From Anaerolineae bacterium (GTDB lineage: Bacteria > Chloroflexota > Anaerolineae > Aggregatilineales > J027), in contig JAIOHL010000215.1 of assembly GCA_019913005.1 (NCBI GenBank), positions 1 to 58,821 on the forward strand: a stretch of DNA of 58,821 nucleotides, written 5' to 3'. Made by a program: the position numbers and the translations under genes. The notes below the pieces were generated by a model. It searched no databases. It saw nothing but the letters and a program-made list of their open reading frames with translations, and was not told the DNA's origin. Numbering within the stretch: position 1 is the first letter of the stretch; every line of letters starts with the position of its first letter. Below are positions 34,338 to 42,502 of this stretch, piece after piece.

Positions 34338-35561
34338 ATGAAAAAAATCGCCATTCTGCATTACGCCAGTCCACCGGGAGTCGGCGGGGTGGAAGTCACG
34401 ATGCTGCATCAAGCACGCGGCCTGACCAAACTGGGTTATGCCGTCCGCATCATCAGCGGGGCAGGGGGCCAGTTTGACCCCTCAATTGACACCATCATTA
34501 ACCCCCTGTTCGGCTCGAAACATCCCGACGTGTTGGAGGTCAAAGCGGAGTTGGATGTGGGACGGGTGCGTGGGGCATTTACCGAACTCGTGAGCCAGAT
34601 CGAGATTCGTTTGGCGGAGGCGCTTGAGGGTTGCGACGTACTTATTGCCCATAATATCCTCTCATTGAACAAAAACCTCCCCCTGACAGCCGCGCTCCAC
34701 AAAATCTATCGCCATCATCCATTTAAGCTGATTGCTTGGTGTCATGACATCGCATGGACAAGCGACCAATATCGCCCCGAACTGCACGAAGGCCAGCCCT
34801 ATGATCTGCTGCGTCATCAATGGCACAACGTCACCTATGTCACCGTCTCCAAGCCGCAGCGCGTTGAATTGTCAAATCTATTGGATATTCCGCCGAATCA
34901 AATCGCGGTGGTACCGCCGGGGGTGGATTACCTTACCTTTTTTAAATGGACGCCAACTACAAAATTTTTAGAGGACGAGCTGCACCTATTGGATGCCGAC
35001 GGCCTATTGCTGCTACCTGCCCGTCTCACGCGCCGCAAAAATATCCAACTGGGTCTACGAATCCTAAGCGAAATCCGCACCCAATCCAGCAAAGACTATC
35101 GCCTCATCGTGACGGGTCCCCCCGGCCCACATAACCCCACCAACAAAATCTATTTGGAGGATTTATTGGCCCTGCGAAGGCTCTTGGGGGTGGAAAAATC
35201 GGCCCATTTTCTCTATGAGATGGGCAACCCACTCGTGCCCGACGATGACACACAGGCGAATCTCTATCAATTGGTGGACGGCCTGCTGTTTCCGAGTTTT
35301 CAAGAGGGTTTTGGTATCCCAATATTGGAAGCGGGCTTGGTTGGATTACCCGTTTTCTGTGCCGACATCCCACCGTTTCGTGAGACCGCCGGGGCTGATG
35401 CGTTCTATTTTGATCCGGTCAGTGGTGAACCCCGTCGCATCGCCGAGCAGATTTTGCGGGCCATCGAAGCCAGTGCGACTTCCCGCTTACGCAAAAAAGT
35501 GCGCCAAAAATATCGTTGGGAAACGCTGATTCGAGAGCAAATCGTGCCGCTGATTGAATAA
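34338..35561 (+). CDS. Glycosyltransferase, GT4 family (GT-B fold)
   Basis: The 407-residue enzyme has the GT-B pattern: PPGVGGVEVTMLHQARGL at the N-terminus, LPARLTRRKNIQLGLRIL in the middle, and the donor-binding EGFGIPILEAG (Glu-x7-Glu) near residue 330. It should transfer a sugar from a nucleotide donor with retention. The N-terminal VTVSKPQRVELSN and VVPPGVDY blocks match typical GT4 enzymes. No signal peptide is present, so it acts in the cytoplasm, probably on a lipid or glycan acceptor. It is divergent from the antitoxin-like gene and convergent with the small membrane-protein cluster. Confidence 0.85.
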   Translation: MKKIAILHYASPPGVGGVEVTMLHQARGLTKLGYAVRIISGAGGQFDPSIDTIINPLFGSKHPDVLEVKAELDVGRVRGAFTELVSQIEIRLAEALEGCDVLIAHNILSLNKNLPLTAALHKIYRHHPFKLIAWCHDIAWTSDQYRPELHEGQPYDLLRHQWHNVTYVTVSKPQRVELSNLLDIPPNQIAVVPPGVDYLTFFKWTPTTKFLEDELHLLDADGLLLLPARLTRRKNIQLGLRILSEIRTQSSKDYRLIVTGPPGPHNPTNKIYLEDLLALRRLLGVEKSAHFLYEMGNPLVPDDDTQANLYQLVDGLLFPSFQEGFGIPILEAGLVGLPVFCADIPPFRETAGADAFYFDPVSGEPRRIAEQILRAIEASATSRLRKKVRQKYRWETLIREQIVPLIE

Positions 35562-35578
35562 ATCAGGTGACTGGTCGT

Positions 35579-35956
35579 CTACAGAATGTCTCGATTGGCT
35601 CGCTTGTTGTACCACACAGCCAAGCCAGCGAACAGGATACCACCGAGCACGCCGCCGATCCCGGCAAAGACTATCCCCATATCATCAAGGCCGGGGGACG
35701 CTTCACTTATTTCATCACTGAGGTCACGGCGATTGCCTTGAGCATCATCGCAATAAAAAGTGTAATAGACACGTATACCCGTGTCACGCCGAGTAATTGC
35801 CAATTCCTCGTCTGGGCGGCATAATTTGGCGGCCTCAGTCTCAGCGTTTTCCGACCACTGTATGGTGCGCCACACTTGATACACTGTGCCGAAAACGATC
35901 ATACATAACCCTACCCAAAAGAGCAGCAAGGCCAACGCCACCAGCAGTTTTTTCAT
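35579..35956 (-). CDS. Two-helix membrane protein, copy 3 of a tandem family
   Basis: A 125-residue protein with a hydrophobic segment at about residues 5-27 and another at about 95-115. The loop between them carries TEAAKLCRPDEELAI, then FYCDDAQGNRRDLSDEISE, the most conserved block of the three copies. Topology suggests the loop faces outside; its two Cys can form a disulfide. Its start overlaps the stop of the copy before it by four bases. Family not recognised. Confidence 0.7.
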   Translation of the reverse strand: MKKLLVALALLLFWVGLCMIVFGTVYQVWRTIQWSENAETEAAKLCRPDEELAITRRDTGIRVYYTFYCDDAQGNRRDLSDEISEASPGLDDMGIVFAGIGGVLGGILFAGLAVWYNKRANRDIL

Positions 35957-36333
35957 GGCGACTGACCATCCTCAGCGGTTGCTCGCATGAACGCTACAAC
36001 GCCCATGATAGCCGCTGCCATCACCATGCCAATTCCTACAAATATGCCCCATCTTTTAACCAACCGAGGGGCTTTGTCCTCTACTTCCTCCGTAACATTG
36101 CGACGATTGCCTTGTGCGTCTTCGCAATCGAAATCTTCGAGGGTGTCCCCGCCATTGTCAGATATGGTGATTTTCAGCGTCTCTCCCGCATGGCATAATT
36201 TGGCGGCCTCGGCCCCCCTTTTTTCGGGCCATTGTGCCACCTGTTGTACATGTTTAATCGTGCCCGCCCCCGCCAGATACACGCCGCCGCAGAGCAGGAA
36301 CACAGCGACAAAACCTACCAGTAGCTTTTTCAT
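35953..36333 (-). CDS. Two-helix membrane protein, copy 2 of a tandem family
   Basis: A 126-residue paralogue with the same layout: first hydrophobic segment at about residues 6-26, loop with AEAAKLCHAGETLKI and FDCEDAQGNRRNVTEEVED, second segment at about 95-115. The aligned Cys pair, the xDAQGN turn and the acidic end of the loop agree with copies 1 and 3, while the membrane segments differ. Coupled to both neighbours by four-base ATGA overlaps. Confidence 0.7.
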   Translation of the reverse strand: MKKLLVGFVAVFLLCGGVYLAGAGTIKHVQQVAQWPEKRGAEAAKLCHAGETLKITISDNGGDTLEDFDCEDAQGNRRNVTEEVEDKAPRLVKRWGIFVGIGMVMAAAIMGVVAFMRATAEDGQSP

Positions 36334-36713
36334 GCCATGCCATCCTGATTTTTGCCACGTCGGGGAACGGCAAAAAAGGCCAATACCCCCGCTACTACCG
36401 TGACGCCCGTCCCGGCAAAGGTCGTTTTTAGATCACTTAAAGATGGGGCTTCGTCGCTCATTTCATCAATCAGGTTGTTCGTGTTGCCCTGTGCGTCATC
36501 ACAAAAGTAATTAAAGTAGGTACGTGGGCCTCGAACCGTTTTTGTGACTCGAAAGGTCTCATCCGGTTTGCACTTCGACGCCGCAATTTCCTCATAGTTG
36601 TTGGTGTAATGGTCATTCAATTTTTGATAATCTCGCATCCCGATCAAGATTAAGCCAACCCCAACCGAGATCAGCGACATTGCCACCAACAGCAGCCCTT
36701 TTTTGGTATCCAT
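36330..36713 (-). CDS. Two-helix membrane protein, copy 1 of a tandem family
   Basis: A 127-residue paralogue and the first gene of the operon, with AGGGAT upstream of the ATG. Its loop reads ASKCKPDETFRVTK and FCDDAQGNTNNLIDEMSDEA, the same order of conserved positions as copies 2 and 3. The first helix is at about residues 6-26, the second at about 95-115. Three different but colinear proteins made from one overlapping operon suggest a hetero-oligomeric membrane complex. Confidence 0.7.
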   Translation of the reverse strand: MDTKKGLLLVAMSLISVGVGLILIGMRDYQKLNDHYTNNYEEIAASKCKPDETFRVTKTVRGPRTYFNYFCDDAQGNTNNLIDEMSDEAPSLSDLKTTFAGTGVTVVAGVLAFFAVPRRGKNQDGMA

Positions 36714-36893
36714 CGTTATCCCTATCCCCCAAAAATATACCGATATGGGTGATTGTATGGATTATGCAATGCGGGGCAAGCGTAGGGTGGAGTGGCATCC
36801 AACGCGATACAGCCCATCCTTTTTTGTGGTACATTTTGTTAGAAGTGGCACTATGAATGATCGTCCGAGTAAGCTGATTTGTAGGAGACCCCA

Positions 36894-38369
36894 ATGATTA
36901 ATTTAAAGCGTAACATCTTAATCATTTTGGGATGTGTTGCGATAGCACCTATCTTCATGGCCTCTGGTACGGTTAAGGCGCGGCAAACAGATACCGAAGT
37001 TTGGTATTGGGCCTATAACGATTCGCAGATTATTGCCTATACCGTAAATGGTCAGACAAAAACCGTCTATGAGAAGGCGGGAGAATTTGGAGAACAGGAG
37101 TTATGGGGAAAACGCTTGGCGTCAGATCGCGTGATACTGAGCAATAGAAGCAACGTCATGAGATTATTGATTGGCCCAGATGATGTGCTAGATATTGCAA
37201 ATTCTGAATGGGTCTCATATTTTTTCCCAGTAGATTATCATCGGCCCTATTTAATAGGGGTTAGTGGTGGTCCGGGTTATGTGCCTTTTAAAATTACGAA
37301 TATTGAAACGGGCAGGGCACATCAGCTCAATGGATATTTGCTTGATCTCTATTACGAGCCAAGTGTCGGAAAGCCCATTTTCTTACCTAACAGCGACTCT
37401 ATACGATATTTCAGTATGGCAGAACGTGGTGGATCACAAGGTAACATAGGCACTCTATGGGAATTGGATTTAGTCACAGGTGAAGAAAAGATACTTGCAA
37501 CGATACCGTTTGTACCAACTAGATACTTTGCCAGCCCAAATGGTAGCCAATGGTGGTTTTTTCGCCATACTAACACTGAAAAACTTACTGTGACATTCGG
37601 CTCCATCACTCCAGAAACTACTGAACTGCTGGCGTCCGGATTAAATCTGTGGGGAGAGTATGTCGTTGACTATAGAACCGAAAACATCTTATTGTATTCA
37701 ATTGCGAATGATGAAACGCTTTCATATCCCATGATTCCCCATAACCTATACATATATCACCTGTATTCTGATCAGAGCTTGCTCGTAGTGGATGACTCTT
37801 TTGAAATATGGCAACTTGACCCTGCTGGCACCGCAAAATCCTTAGGTTGGCTTCCCCTTGTTTGGGTTGACCCCTTTGAATATCAGATGGGTGGTGAAGG
37901 GTTTCTTTCTAACGATGGGCGCTGGGTTCTAGTAAGTGCCGTTGATGCGGAAAAACAGCCAGTTCAACTGTGGGACATGGAACGCCGGGAAGTGGTTCTT
38001 GAGGCGCTATTTGGGGGTAATGTGCTTACTCGCTTCACTGACGAGCTAGTGCTAATTCGTGATATACCTGATGGTCGGGAAACCTCAGAAAAAGCATCTG
38101 CCTATCTAATCAACAAAGATCAGACAATCATTTTGCCAGAAGCAACAACAGGGCATTGGATTGATGTTATGACAGGCAGTAAGCTGTTATATGAGGAATA
38201 TGGCAATTTGGCAGAGCGGCAACCGGGACTCTACGCCTATGACATTTTCTCCGAAACATTTACGTTGCTAGTACCTGACGCAAAACCTGTTATACTGCGG
38301 CCTACCTTTAATCTATTGGGTGGGTACGATGCTTTGATGAGTTCCCATCGCAACCTATTCCCCGAATAG
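36894..38369 (+). CDS. Secreted or anchored beta-propeller-like protein, paralogue of 44401
   Basis: TAGGAGA lies upstream of the ATG. The 491-residue protein begins with a basic and hydrophobic leader (MINLKRNILIILGCVAI, to about residue 30). It is rich in beta strands and matches the 456-residue protein at 44401 along its length: WYWAYNDSQIIAYTV with WFWATTPDGLVAYTL, LWELDLVTGEEKIL with LWERDLVTDEETAL, and PGLYAYDIFSETFTLLVPD with PGIYLYDAPSDTLTMLVPE. Together they define a family of exported propeller-like proteins without an assigned enzyme activity. The base composition appears more AT-rich than the paralogue. Confidence 0.65.
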   Translation: MINLKRNILIILGCVAIAPIFMASGTVKARQTDTEVWYWAYNDSQIIAYTVNGQTKTVYEKAGEFGEQELWGKRLASDRVILSNRSNVMRLLIGPDDVLDIANSEWVSYFFPVDYHRPYLIGVSGGPGYVPFKITNIETGRAHQLNGYLLDLYYEPSVGKPIFLPNSDSIRYFSMAERGGSQGNIGTLWELDLVTGEEKILATIPFVPTRYFASPNGSQWWFFRHTNTEKLTVTFGSITPETTELLASGLNLWGEYVVDYRTENILLYSIANDETLSYPMIPHNLYIYHLYSDQSLLVVDDSFEIWQLDPAGTAKSLGWLPLVWVDPFEYQMGGEGFLSNDGRWVLVSAVDAEKQPVQLWDMERREVVLEALFGGNVLTRFTDELVLIRDIPDGRETSEKASAYLINKDQTIILPEATTGHWIDVMTGSKLLYEEYGNLAERQPGLYAYDIFSETFTLLVPDAKPVILRPTFNLLGGYDALMSSHRNLFPE

Positions 38370-38436
38370 CTTTGCTCAACATAAAAATGTGAGGCAGGGT
38401 TATTCGATACCTGCCCCAAATTCACTTACACCTAGC

Positions 38437-38509
38437 TACATCCGTACCCGACCCGCCGTGCGTGCCGACAAGCCAATCACCGCCGCGCCAATCGCCACCA
38501 GCGCCGCGA
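38437..38509 (-). repeat. Left copy of 73-bp direct repeat of the permease gene end
   Basis: Bases 38437-38509 are identical to 39855-39927, the last 24 codons of the ABC permease gene. The copies are in the same orientation and lie 1.4 kb apart, enclosing the IS3-type relic and the transglutaminase-like gene. This copy is not part of a complete gene. The 361-bp spacer 38370-38730 otherwise holds only the relic described next. Confidence 0.9.
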
Positions 38510-38565
38510 CATGCCTCGAAAGCAGTACAGTCCATAACTTTATTTCGGGTGAACAAAATCGGATT

Positions 38566-38702
38566 TGGACTGACCCCGAATCGCCGGAGACTCAAAATGC
38601 CTCTAGGCTCTAAGGAGAAGGAAGCAATCCCTGAAGAAACGGGAACGATACAGCAACGAGTTCAAGGAAGAAGTTCTGCGCCGATCCGACATAGGCGAGT
38701 AG
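38566..38702 (+). mobile_element. Relic of an IS3-type insertion sequence (left end and start of transposase ORF A)
   Basis: TGGACTGACCCC at 38566 followed by CCGGAGACT resembles the terminal repeats of IS3-family elements. After AAGGAGAAGGAAG a frame reads KKRERYSNEFKEEVLRRSDI then GE and a TAG at 38700, the typical start of an ORF A transposase helix-turn-helix (KRERYxxEFKEEVxRL). The expected ATG is CTG and the frame stops after about 23 residues, so it is dead. No right end was found nearby. Confidence 0.6.
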
Positions 38703-38730
38703 TACATGCAACTCCGACGTTGATTGCTAT

Positions 38731-39567
38731 TTAGAAATCTGGTCGAATGGTTCCCGGTTCATTAATGTATCTTTTATGGAACTCCCACAGTTCCCTCCTG
38801 TGCAGATCGGGGGTCGAGAGTAGTTCCGCAATCTGCCCAATCGCCTGTTGTTGCTCGTGTTCCAACTTTTCGTAGGAAGTTCTGACAATATCCGGCTTTT
38901 TCTTGTTGAAGCTCTTGAGTCGCCATTCGTAACCCAGAAGTTCGTTTTTGAAAATACAATTCAAGTCGGAAATCACAGCATATTTGAGTCCTTGTTTTCC
39001 CTTCAATCCACTATAGCTTGGTATGTAGGCATTCTCGTTCTTTTCAAAGTGCTGCCATGCCTGTCCTGCGAGTAAGAAATTTTCCTTGCCTACGGATTTT
39101 ATTCTTCGCTCGGGATCCACAAACTGCCAGTCTTGTGCTTCTTCATTGTAAATTTCTGTGATCCAATGGGGAATGAGCGCCTCTTTTACCAGATACTTTG
39201 AAAAGCCAGTTCGCGTTCTTATGGGGATATTCAAATTTCGTACAAAGGAAGTAAAAAGAACAGCATGGTGGTCACAGCTTAGGACGGCTCTGTCCGAGGG
39301 CGTTGTGTTTAGGGGAAGCATTCTTTCCTTCAAAAAGGGAGTTAACTTATCATACTTTAGCATCTGCTCCACCGTTGTATTCAGTGCATGGAAGACCCCG
39401 CTTTTTGATCTATCATATTTTACTTTAGCTGATTTTGTATCGATGGGGTGTATGAGTATTGACTTAACACAGTCGAAGAGAAAATCGATATCCCATTTGA
39501 GGTTTTGTAGTATCCACTTTTCCGTCTTGATTTCGGTAAATCTGGTCACTTGGCGATAGTAATTCAT
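38731..39567 (-). CDS. Transglutaminase-like (papain-fold) protein in an inserted segment
   Basis: GGAGG precedes ATG 39567, giving 278 residues. The transglutaminase-core triad is readable: Cys98 in LSCDHHAVLF, His134 in PHWITEIY and Asp151 in QFVDPE, with FVRNLNIPIRTRTGF between. Such bacterial domains are often proteases, amidases or protein cross-linkers. No signal peptide is present. The gene lies between 73-bp direct repeats, next to an IS relic, and looks more AT-rich than its neighbours, all signs of acquisition. A 286-bp region upstream holds its promoter and a long stem-loop. Confidence 0.7.
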   Translation of the reverse strand: MNYYRQVTRFTEIKTEKWILQNLKWDIDFLFDCVKSILIHPIDTKSAKVKYDRSKSGVFHALNTTVEQMLKYDKLTPFLKERMLPLNTTPSDRAVLSCDHHAVLFTSFVRNLNIPIRTRTGFSKYLVKEALIPHWITEIYNEEAQDWQFVDPERRIKSVGKENFLLAGQAWQHFEKNENAYIPSYSGLKGKQGLKYAVISDLNCIFKNELLGYEWRLKSFNKKKPDIVRTSYEKLEHEQQQAIGQIAELLSTPDLHRRELWEFHKRYINEPGTIRPDF

Positions 39568-39805
39568 TTTTCCTCCGTATGGGTTCAAGAGCACGTAGGT
39601 TCGACAGCATCCAGTATGGGCCGTTTAGAGAATCCCAAAAATGGATCTGAGAGGAGGTTTTAGACACACTCAACTGCTTATTGAGAGCTAAACCTGCTTG
39701 GTCACCCAATGGTAATCGCTTTTGCCTCAGGCGTCCGAGCGACTCACAACAATTATAATGATGACCCACCAGCTTGGCGGCCTACTCCAATAAGTTTGCA
39801 GAATA

Positions 39806-39843
39806 TGAGATATAGATAAACATTGCGATTTATCTATATCTCA
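39806..39843. repeat. Perfect 15-bp inverted repeat (stem-loop) after the permease gene
   Basis: TGAGATATAGATAAA (39806-39820) and TTTATCTATATCTCA (39829-39843) pair perfectly around an eight-base loop. It starts ten bases beyond the permease stop. There is no T-tract after it in either direction, so it is not a standard intrinsic terminator; it could stabilise the mRNA end or be an end of the inserted segment. Confidence 0.7.
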
Positions 39844-39853
39844 CAAAAACGAC

Positions 39854-41017
39854 TTACATCCGTACCCGACCCGCCGTGCGTGCCGACAAGCCAATCACCG
39901 CCGCGCCAATCGCCACCAGCGCCGCGATTTGTACCCACACCCCGCCAAGCGATTCCCCGGTCATCATAATCGCCCGTAACGCCGTGTTCGCGTGGGTGAG
40001 GGGCATCATATAGGCAATCGGCTGCAACCAACCCGGCATTTCTTCAATCGGCCACAGCACCCCGCCTAAAAATACCTGCGTCACGACCACCAGCGGGATA
40101 AATTGCAGCACCTGAAATTCATTCCGCGCAAACGTGCTGAGGAAAATCCCCAAATTCACCGAGACCACCACCAACAGCGACTCTATCACAAACACATTTA
40201 ACAAATTACCGTGATAGTGAATATTCAGCACAAACACCGTGTAGAGCAGAGTGATGACGCCTTGCAGCAGACCGAATATCAAAAAGCCAAGCATATAGCC
40301 GATGATGATTTCGAGCGGTTGGATGGGGGTGGCTTGTAAACGTTCGAGCGTCCCCGCCAGCCGTTCGCGCAAAAACGAGATGCTAGTCAAGATGAACACG
40401 AACAAGAACACAAACACCCCGATGAGTGCCGAGGCCGTGTAATCGAGCGTATCAAATTCCGGCCCGCCATTCAAATAGGTCGCCTGCAAATTGGTTTCAA
40501 TCGCCGCCGTTGATGAATTCCCACCGCCGCTGTCAGTCCCCGTCTGCAAGGTTGCCAAGCCTGCTAATGCCTGATCGCCGACCCGCTCAAACGCATTGCG
40601 TAAGCGTTCCGCCACCGTCGGATTTGACCCCTCAAACTGCACATTGAGATTCAATTGTCGGGATTGGGCCGCCTGCGCCGAAAAATCGGGGGGCAGGGTG
40701 ATGACCGCATCCAACTCACCATCTTCGATTTTTTGTTTGGCGTCGTCGGCGTCCATCAACTTCGTCTGGAAAATATCAAAATTCTGCAAATTCTCCGTCA
40801 GCCGATCTCCCAGATTGACCGATTGGCTGCCCACTGTCAGACCTTCATCTTGATTGACCACCGCAATGGTCAGGCCGCTCGGTTCAACACGAATCAGCAC
40901 CCCGGCGACGGTTAGCAAGATTACCGGGACGACGATAATCAAGGCCAGTGTGCGTTTATCCGCCACCAACTGCTGCGCCACGCGACGGGCTAGAATGATA
41001 ATGCGGCTCAGGTTCAT
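39854..41017 (-). CDS. ABC-2 type transporter permease
   Basis: The 387-residue protein has one N-terminal membrane helix (about 22-42), an external domain of about 160 residues (IAVVNQDEG to QATYLNGG), then five helices, the usual ABC2_membrane_3 layout of linear drug and lipid exporters such as YhhJ and YbhR. Conserved ERLAGTLERLQATPI precedes the second half and GGVLWPIEEMPGWL lies near the end. It works with the ATPase encoded just upstream. The operon starts with a TetR gene, as in many efflux loci, so export of a toxic or hydrophobic compound is likely. Confidence 0.88.
   Translation of the reverse strand: MNLSRIIILARRVAQQLVADKRTLALIIVVPVILLTVAGVLIRVEPSGLTIAVVNQDEGLTVGSQSVNLGDRLTENLQNFDIFQTKLMDADDAKQKIEDGELDAVITLPPDFSAQAAQSRQLNLNVQFEGSNPTVAERLRNAFERVGDQALAGLATLQTGTDSGGGNSSTAAIETNLQATYLNGGPEFDTLDYTASALIGVFVFLFVFILTSISFLRERLAGTLERLQATPIQPLEIIIGYMLGFLIFGLLQGVITLLYTVFVLNIHYHGNLLNVFVIESLLVVVSVNLGIFLSTFARNEFQVLQFIPLVVVTQVFLGGVLWPIEEMPGWLQPIAYMMPLTHANTALRAIMMTGESLGGVWVQIAALVAIGAAVIGLSARTAGRVRM
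39855..39927 (-). repeat. Right copy of 73-bp direct repeat (inside the ABC permease 3' end)
   Basis: Identical to 38437-38509. This copy belongs to the intact permease gene and is probably the source. It includes most of the stop codon and codes for the last 24 residues of the permease (ending RTAGRVRM). Confidence 0.9.
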
Positions 41018-41048
41018 TGGGCTATCTCCTTTTGTTCAGTGTCTATGT

Positions 41049-41783
41049 TCATTGAACCGCCCCTTTTTGTTGGGCAAACCACAGGAAAGCGTCTTCCAGA
41101 TTCGATTTTCCGGCCTGCTGACGGAGTGCATCCGCCGAACCTTCCGCCAATAACTGCCCTCCGCGAATAAAGCCAAGTCGGTCACAGCGCTCGGCCTCAT
41201 CCATCACATGGCTGGACACGATAATCGTGATGCCCTGCTCGGTTAATCGGCGGAAATGTGCCCAGAACTGCGCTCGTAGCTGTGGATCAACCCCTACTGT
41301 CGGCTCATCCAGCAGGATAATTTCGGGTTGATGCGCCATCACTGACGCCAACGACACCCGCTGCCGCATCCCACCCGACAGGGTACGAATGGGGCTGTCC
41401 GCACGATGGGCCAGTTCGACCAAATCCAGCGCGGCCTGAATCTTGGCATCATCCTTACAACCCATCAACCCGGCAAAAAACGCCACATTTTGCCGTACTG
41501 TCAAGTCGTCATACAGCGCCGAGGCTTGGGTCATATAGCCCAAGCGCGACAAGATGGGTTTGTTCGGCATGGCCTCCCCCAATACCACGACCCGTCCCTG
41601 ATCTGGCTTAATCAGTCCAACGATACTGCGAATCAGGGTGCTTTTGCCCGCGCCATTTGGCCCCAAAACGCCAAAAATCTCTCCGCGCCGGATCGTCAAA
41701 CTGAGACCATGCAGCGCCACCACACTCCCGAATTTTTTATAGACCCCTTCGATTTTGACGGGTTCATTTTCAGTGTTGGTCAT
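41049..41783 (-). CDS. ABC transporter ATP-binding protein
   Basis: ATG 41783 follows AAGGAG; the product is 244 residues. Walker A is GPNGAGKST, the signature LSGGMRQRVS and Walker B IILLDEP, with the switch His in SSHVMDEAE. The ABC-2 pattern (DDLTVRQNVAFFAGL) matches drug and polysaccharide exporters. Its start overlaps the end of the TetR gene by 14 bases and it is followed by the permease gene, giving an operon in the order tetR, ATPase, permease. Confidence 0.92.
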   Translation of the reverse strand: MTNTENEPVKIEGVYKKFGSVVALHGLSLTIRRGEIFGVLGPNGAGKSTLIRSIVGLIKPDQGRVVVLGEAMPNKPILSRLGYMTQASALYDDLTVRQNVAFFAGLMGCKDDAKIQAALDLVELAHRADSPIRTLSGGMRQRVSLASVMAHQPEIILLDEPTVGVDPQLRAQFWAHFRRLTEQGITIIVSSHVMDEAERCDRLGFIRGGQLLAEGSADALRQQAGKSNLEDAFLWFAQQKGAVQ

Positions 41784-42378
41784 CGGATGACTCCTTATGT
41801 AGACCATGTAGAATGAGCTTGACCATATACGTTTTCCATTCTTCATCACTCAGTGTGCCCAATAAGAAAGGTGGCATTACGTTGCCCGTCATGACAAAAC
41901 CAAAAATCTGCATCGCCATAAACCGCATCATCACAGGGAAAGGCAGGTCATGGCGCACCCCCTCCAATATCGTCAGACGTTCAAACAGGCCAACAATCTG
42001 GGTTTGCAAATCGGTGATAAGGGCATGAATATGTACCGCCTCAAATTCCAAATAATCAATCATGGCTAATTGGACAAAACTCAGGTGGCGGCGCATATAA
42101 TCGGTCATATTGCGAAAGACGACATTAATAAAATCTGCCGTTGTTTCGCCCTGCGTCGTATCTATAAGGTGAATAATCTCAGGGTACGGACTGCGATATT
42201 CCAACAACCCCTTAAAGATGCTCTCCTTATCGGCAAAGTGGTTATACAACCCCGCTACCGATTTGTACCCGGCGGCGCTGGCAATGTCCCGCATACTGGT
42301 CGCGTTATAGCCTTTTTCCAAGATTAGCTTTTCGGCGGCCTCTAAAATAACAATCGCACTTTGGGCAAATTCCGTCAT
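41770..42378 (-). CDS. TetR-family transcriptional regulator
   Basis: I start at ATG 42378, twelve bases after AAGGAG, giving 202 residues; ATG 42417 would begin inside the operator palindrome. The helix-turn-helix is in residues about 10-48: AAEKLILEKGYNATSMRDIA then KSVAGLYNHFADKESIF. The C-terminal ligand domain is helical. A perfect 20-bp palindrome lies 20 bases upstream, so it probably represses its own operon and, with it, the ABC exporter. Loss of repression on ligand binding would switch on export. Confidence 0.88.
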   Translation of the reverse strand: MTEFAQSAIVILEAAEKLILEKGYNATSMRDIASAAGYKSVAGLYNHFADKESIFKGLLEYRSPYPEIIHLIDTTQGETTADFINVVFRNMTDYMRRHLSFVQLAMIDYLEFEAVHIHALITDLQTQIVGLFERLTILEGVRHDLPFPVMMRFMAMQIFGFVMTGNVMPPFLLGTLSDEEWKTYMVKLILHGLHKESSDDQH

Positions 42379-42397
42379 CGTTATCTGGCGCTCCTTT

Positions 42398-42417
42398 ATG
42401 AACGAACGTTCGTTCAT
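42398..42417. promoter_or_regulatory. TetR operator: perfect 20-bp palindrome
   Basis: ATGAACGAACGTTCGTTCAT is its own reverse complement. It overlaps the region 5' of the TetR gene, where it would block the ribosome binding site or promoter of the divergent transcripts. The core GAACG...CGTTC is a form seen in many TetR operators. Confidence 0.8.
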
Positions 42418-42502
42418 ACCTTAGAATATTCCTAATGAGGTGAGATGTCAAGTCCGATTGGGTACAATAGTCCTACGGAAGCGAAGTTAGGGAGGAACAC
42501 TA

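Noticed and set aside
35797-36403. Plus-strand frames over the tandem membrane-protein genes
   Set aside because: The minus-strand copies share conserved loops and ATGA coupling; the plus frames share nothing.
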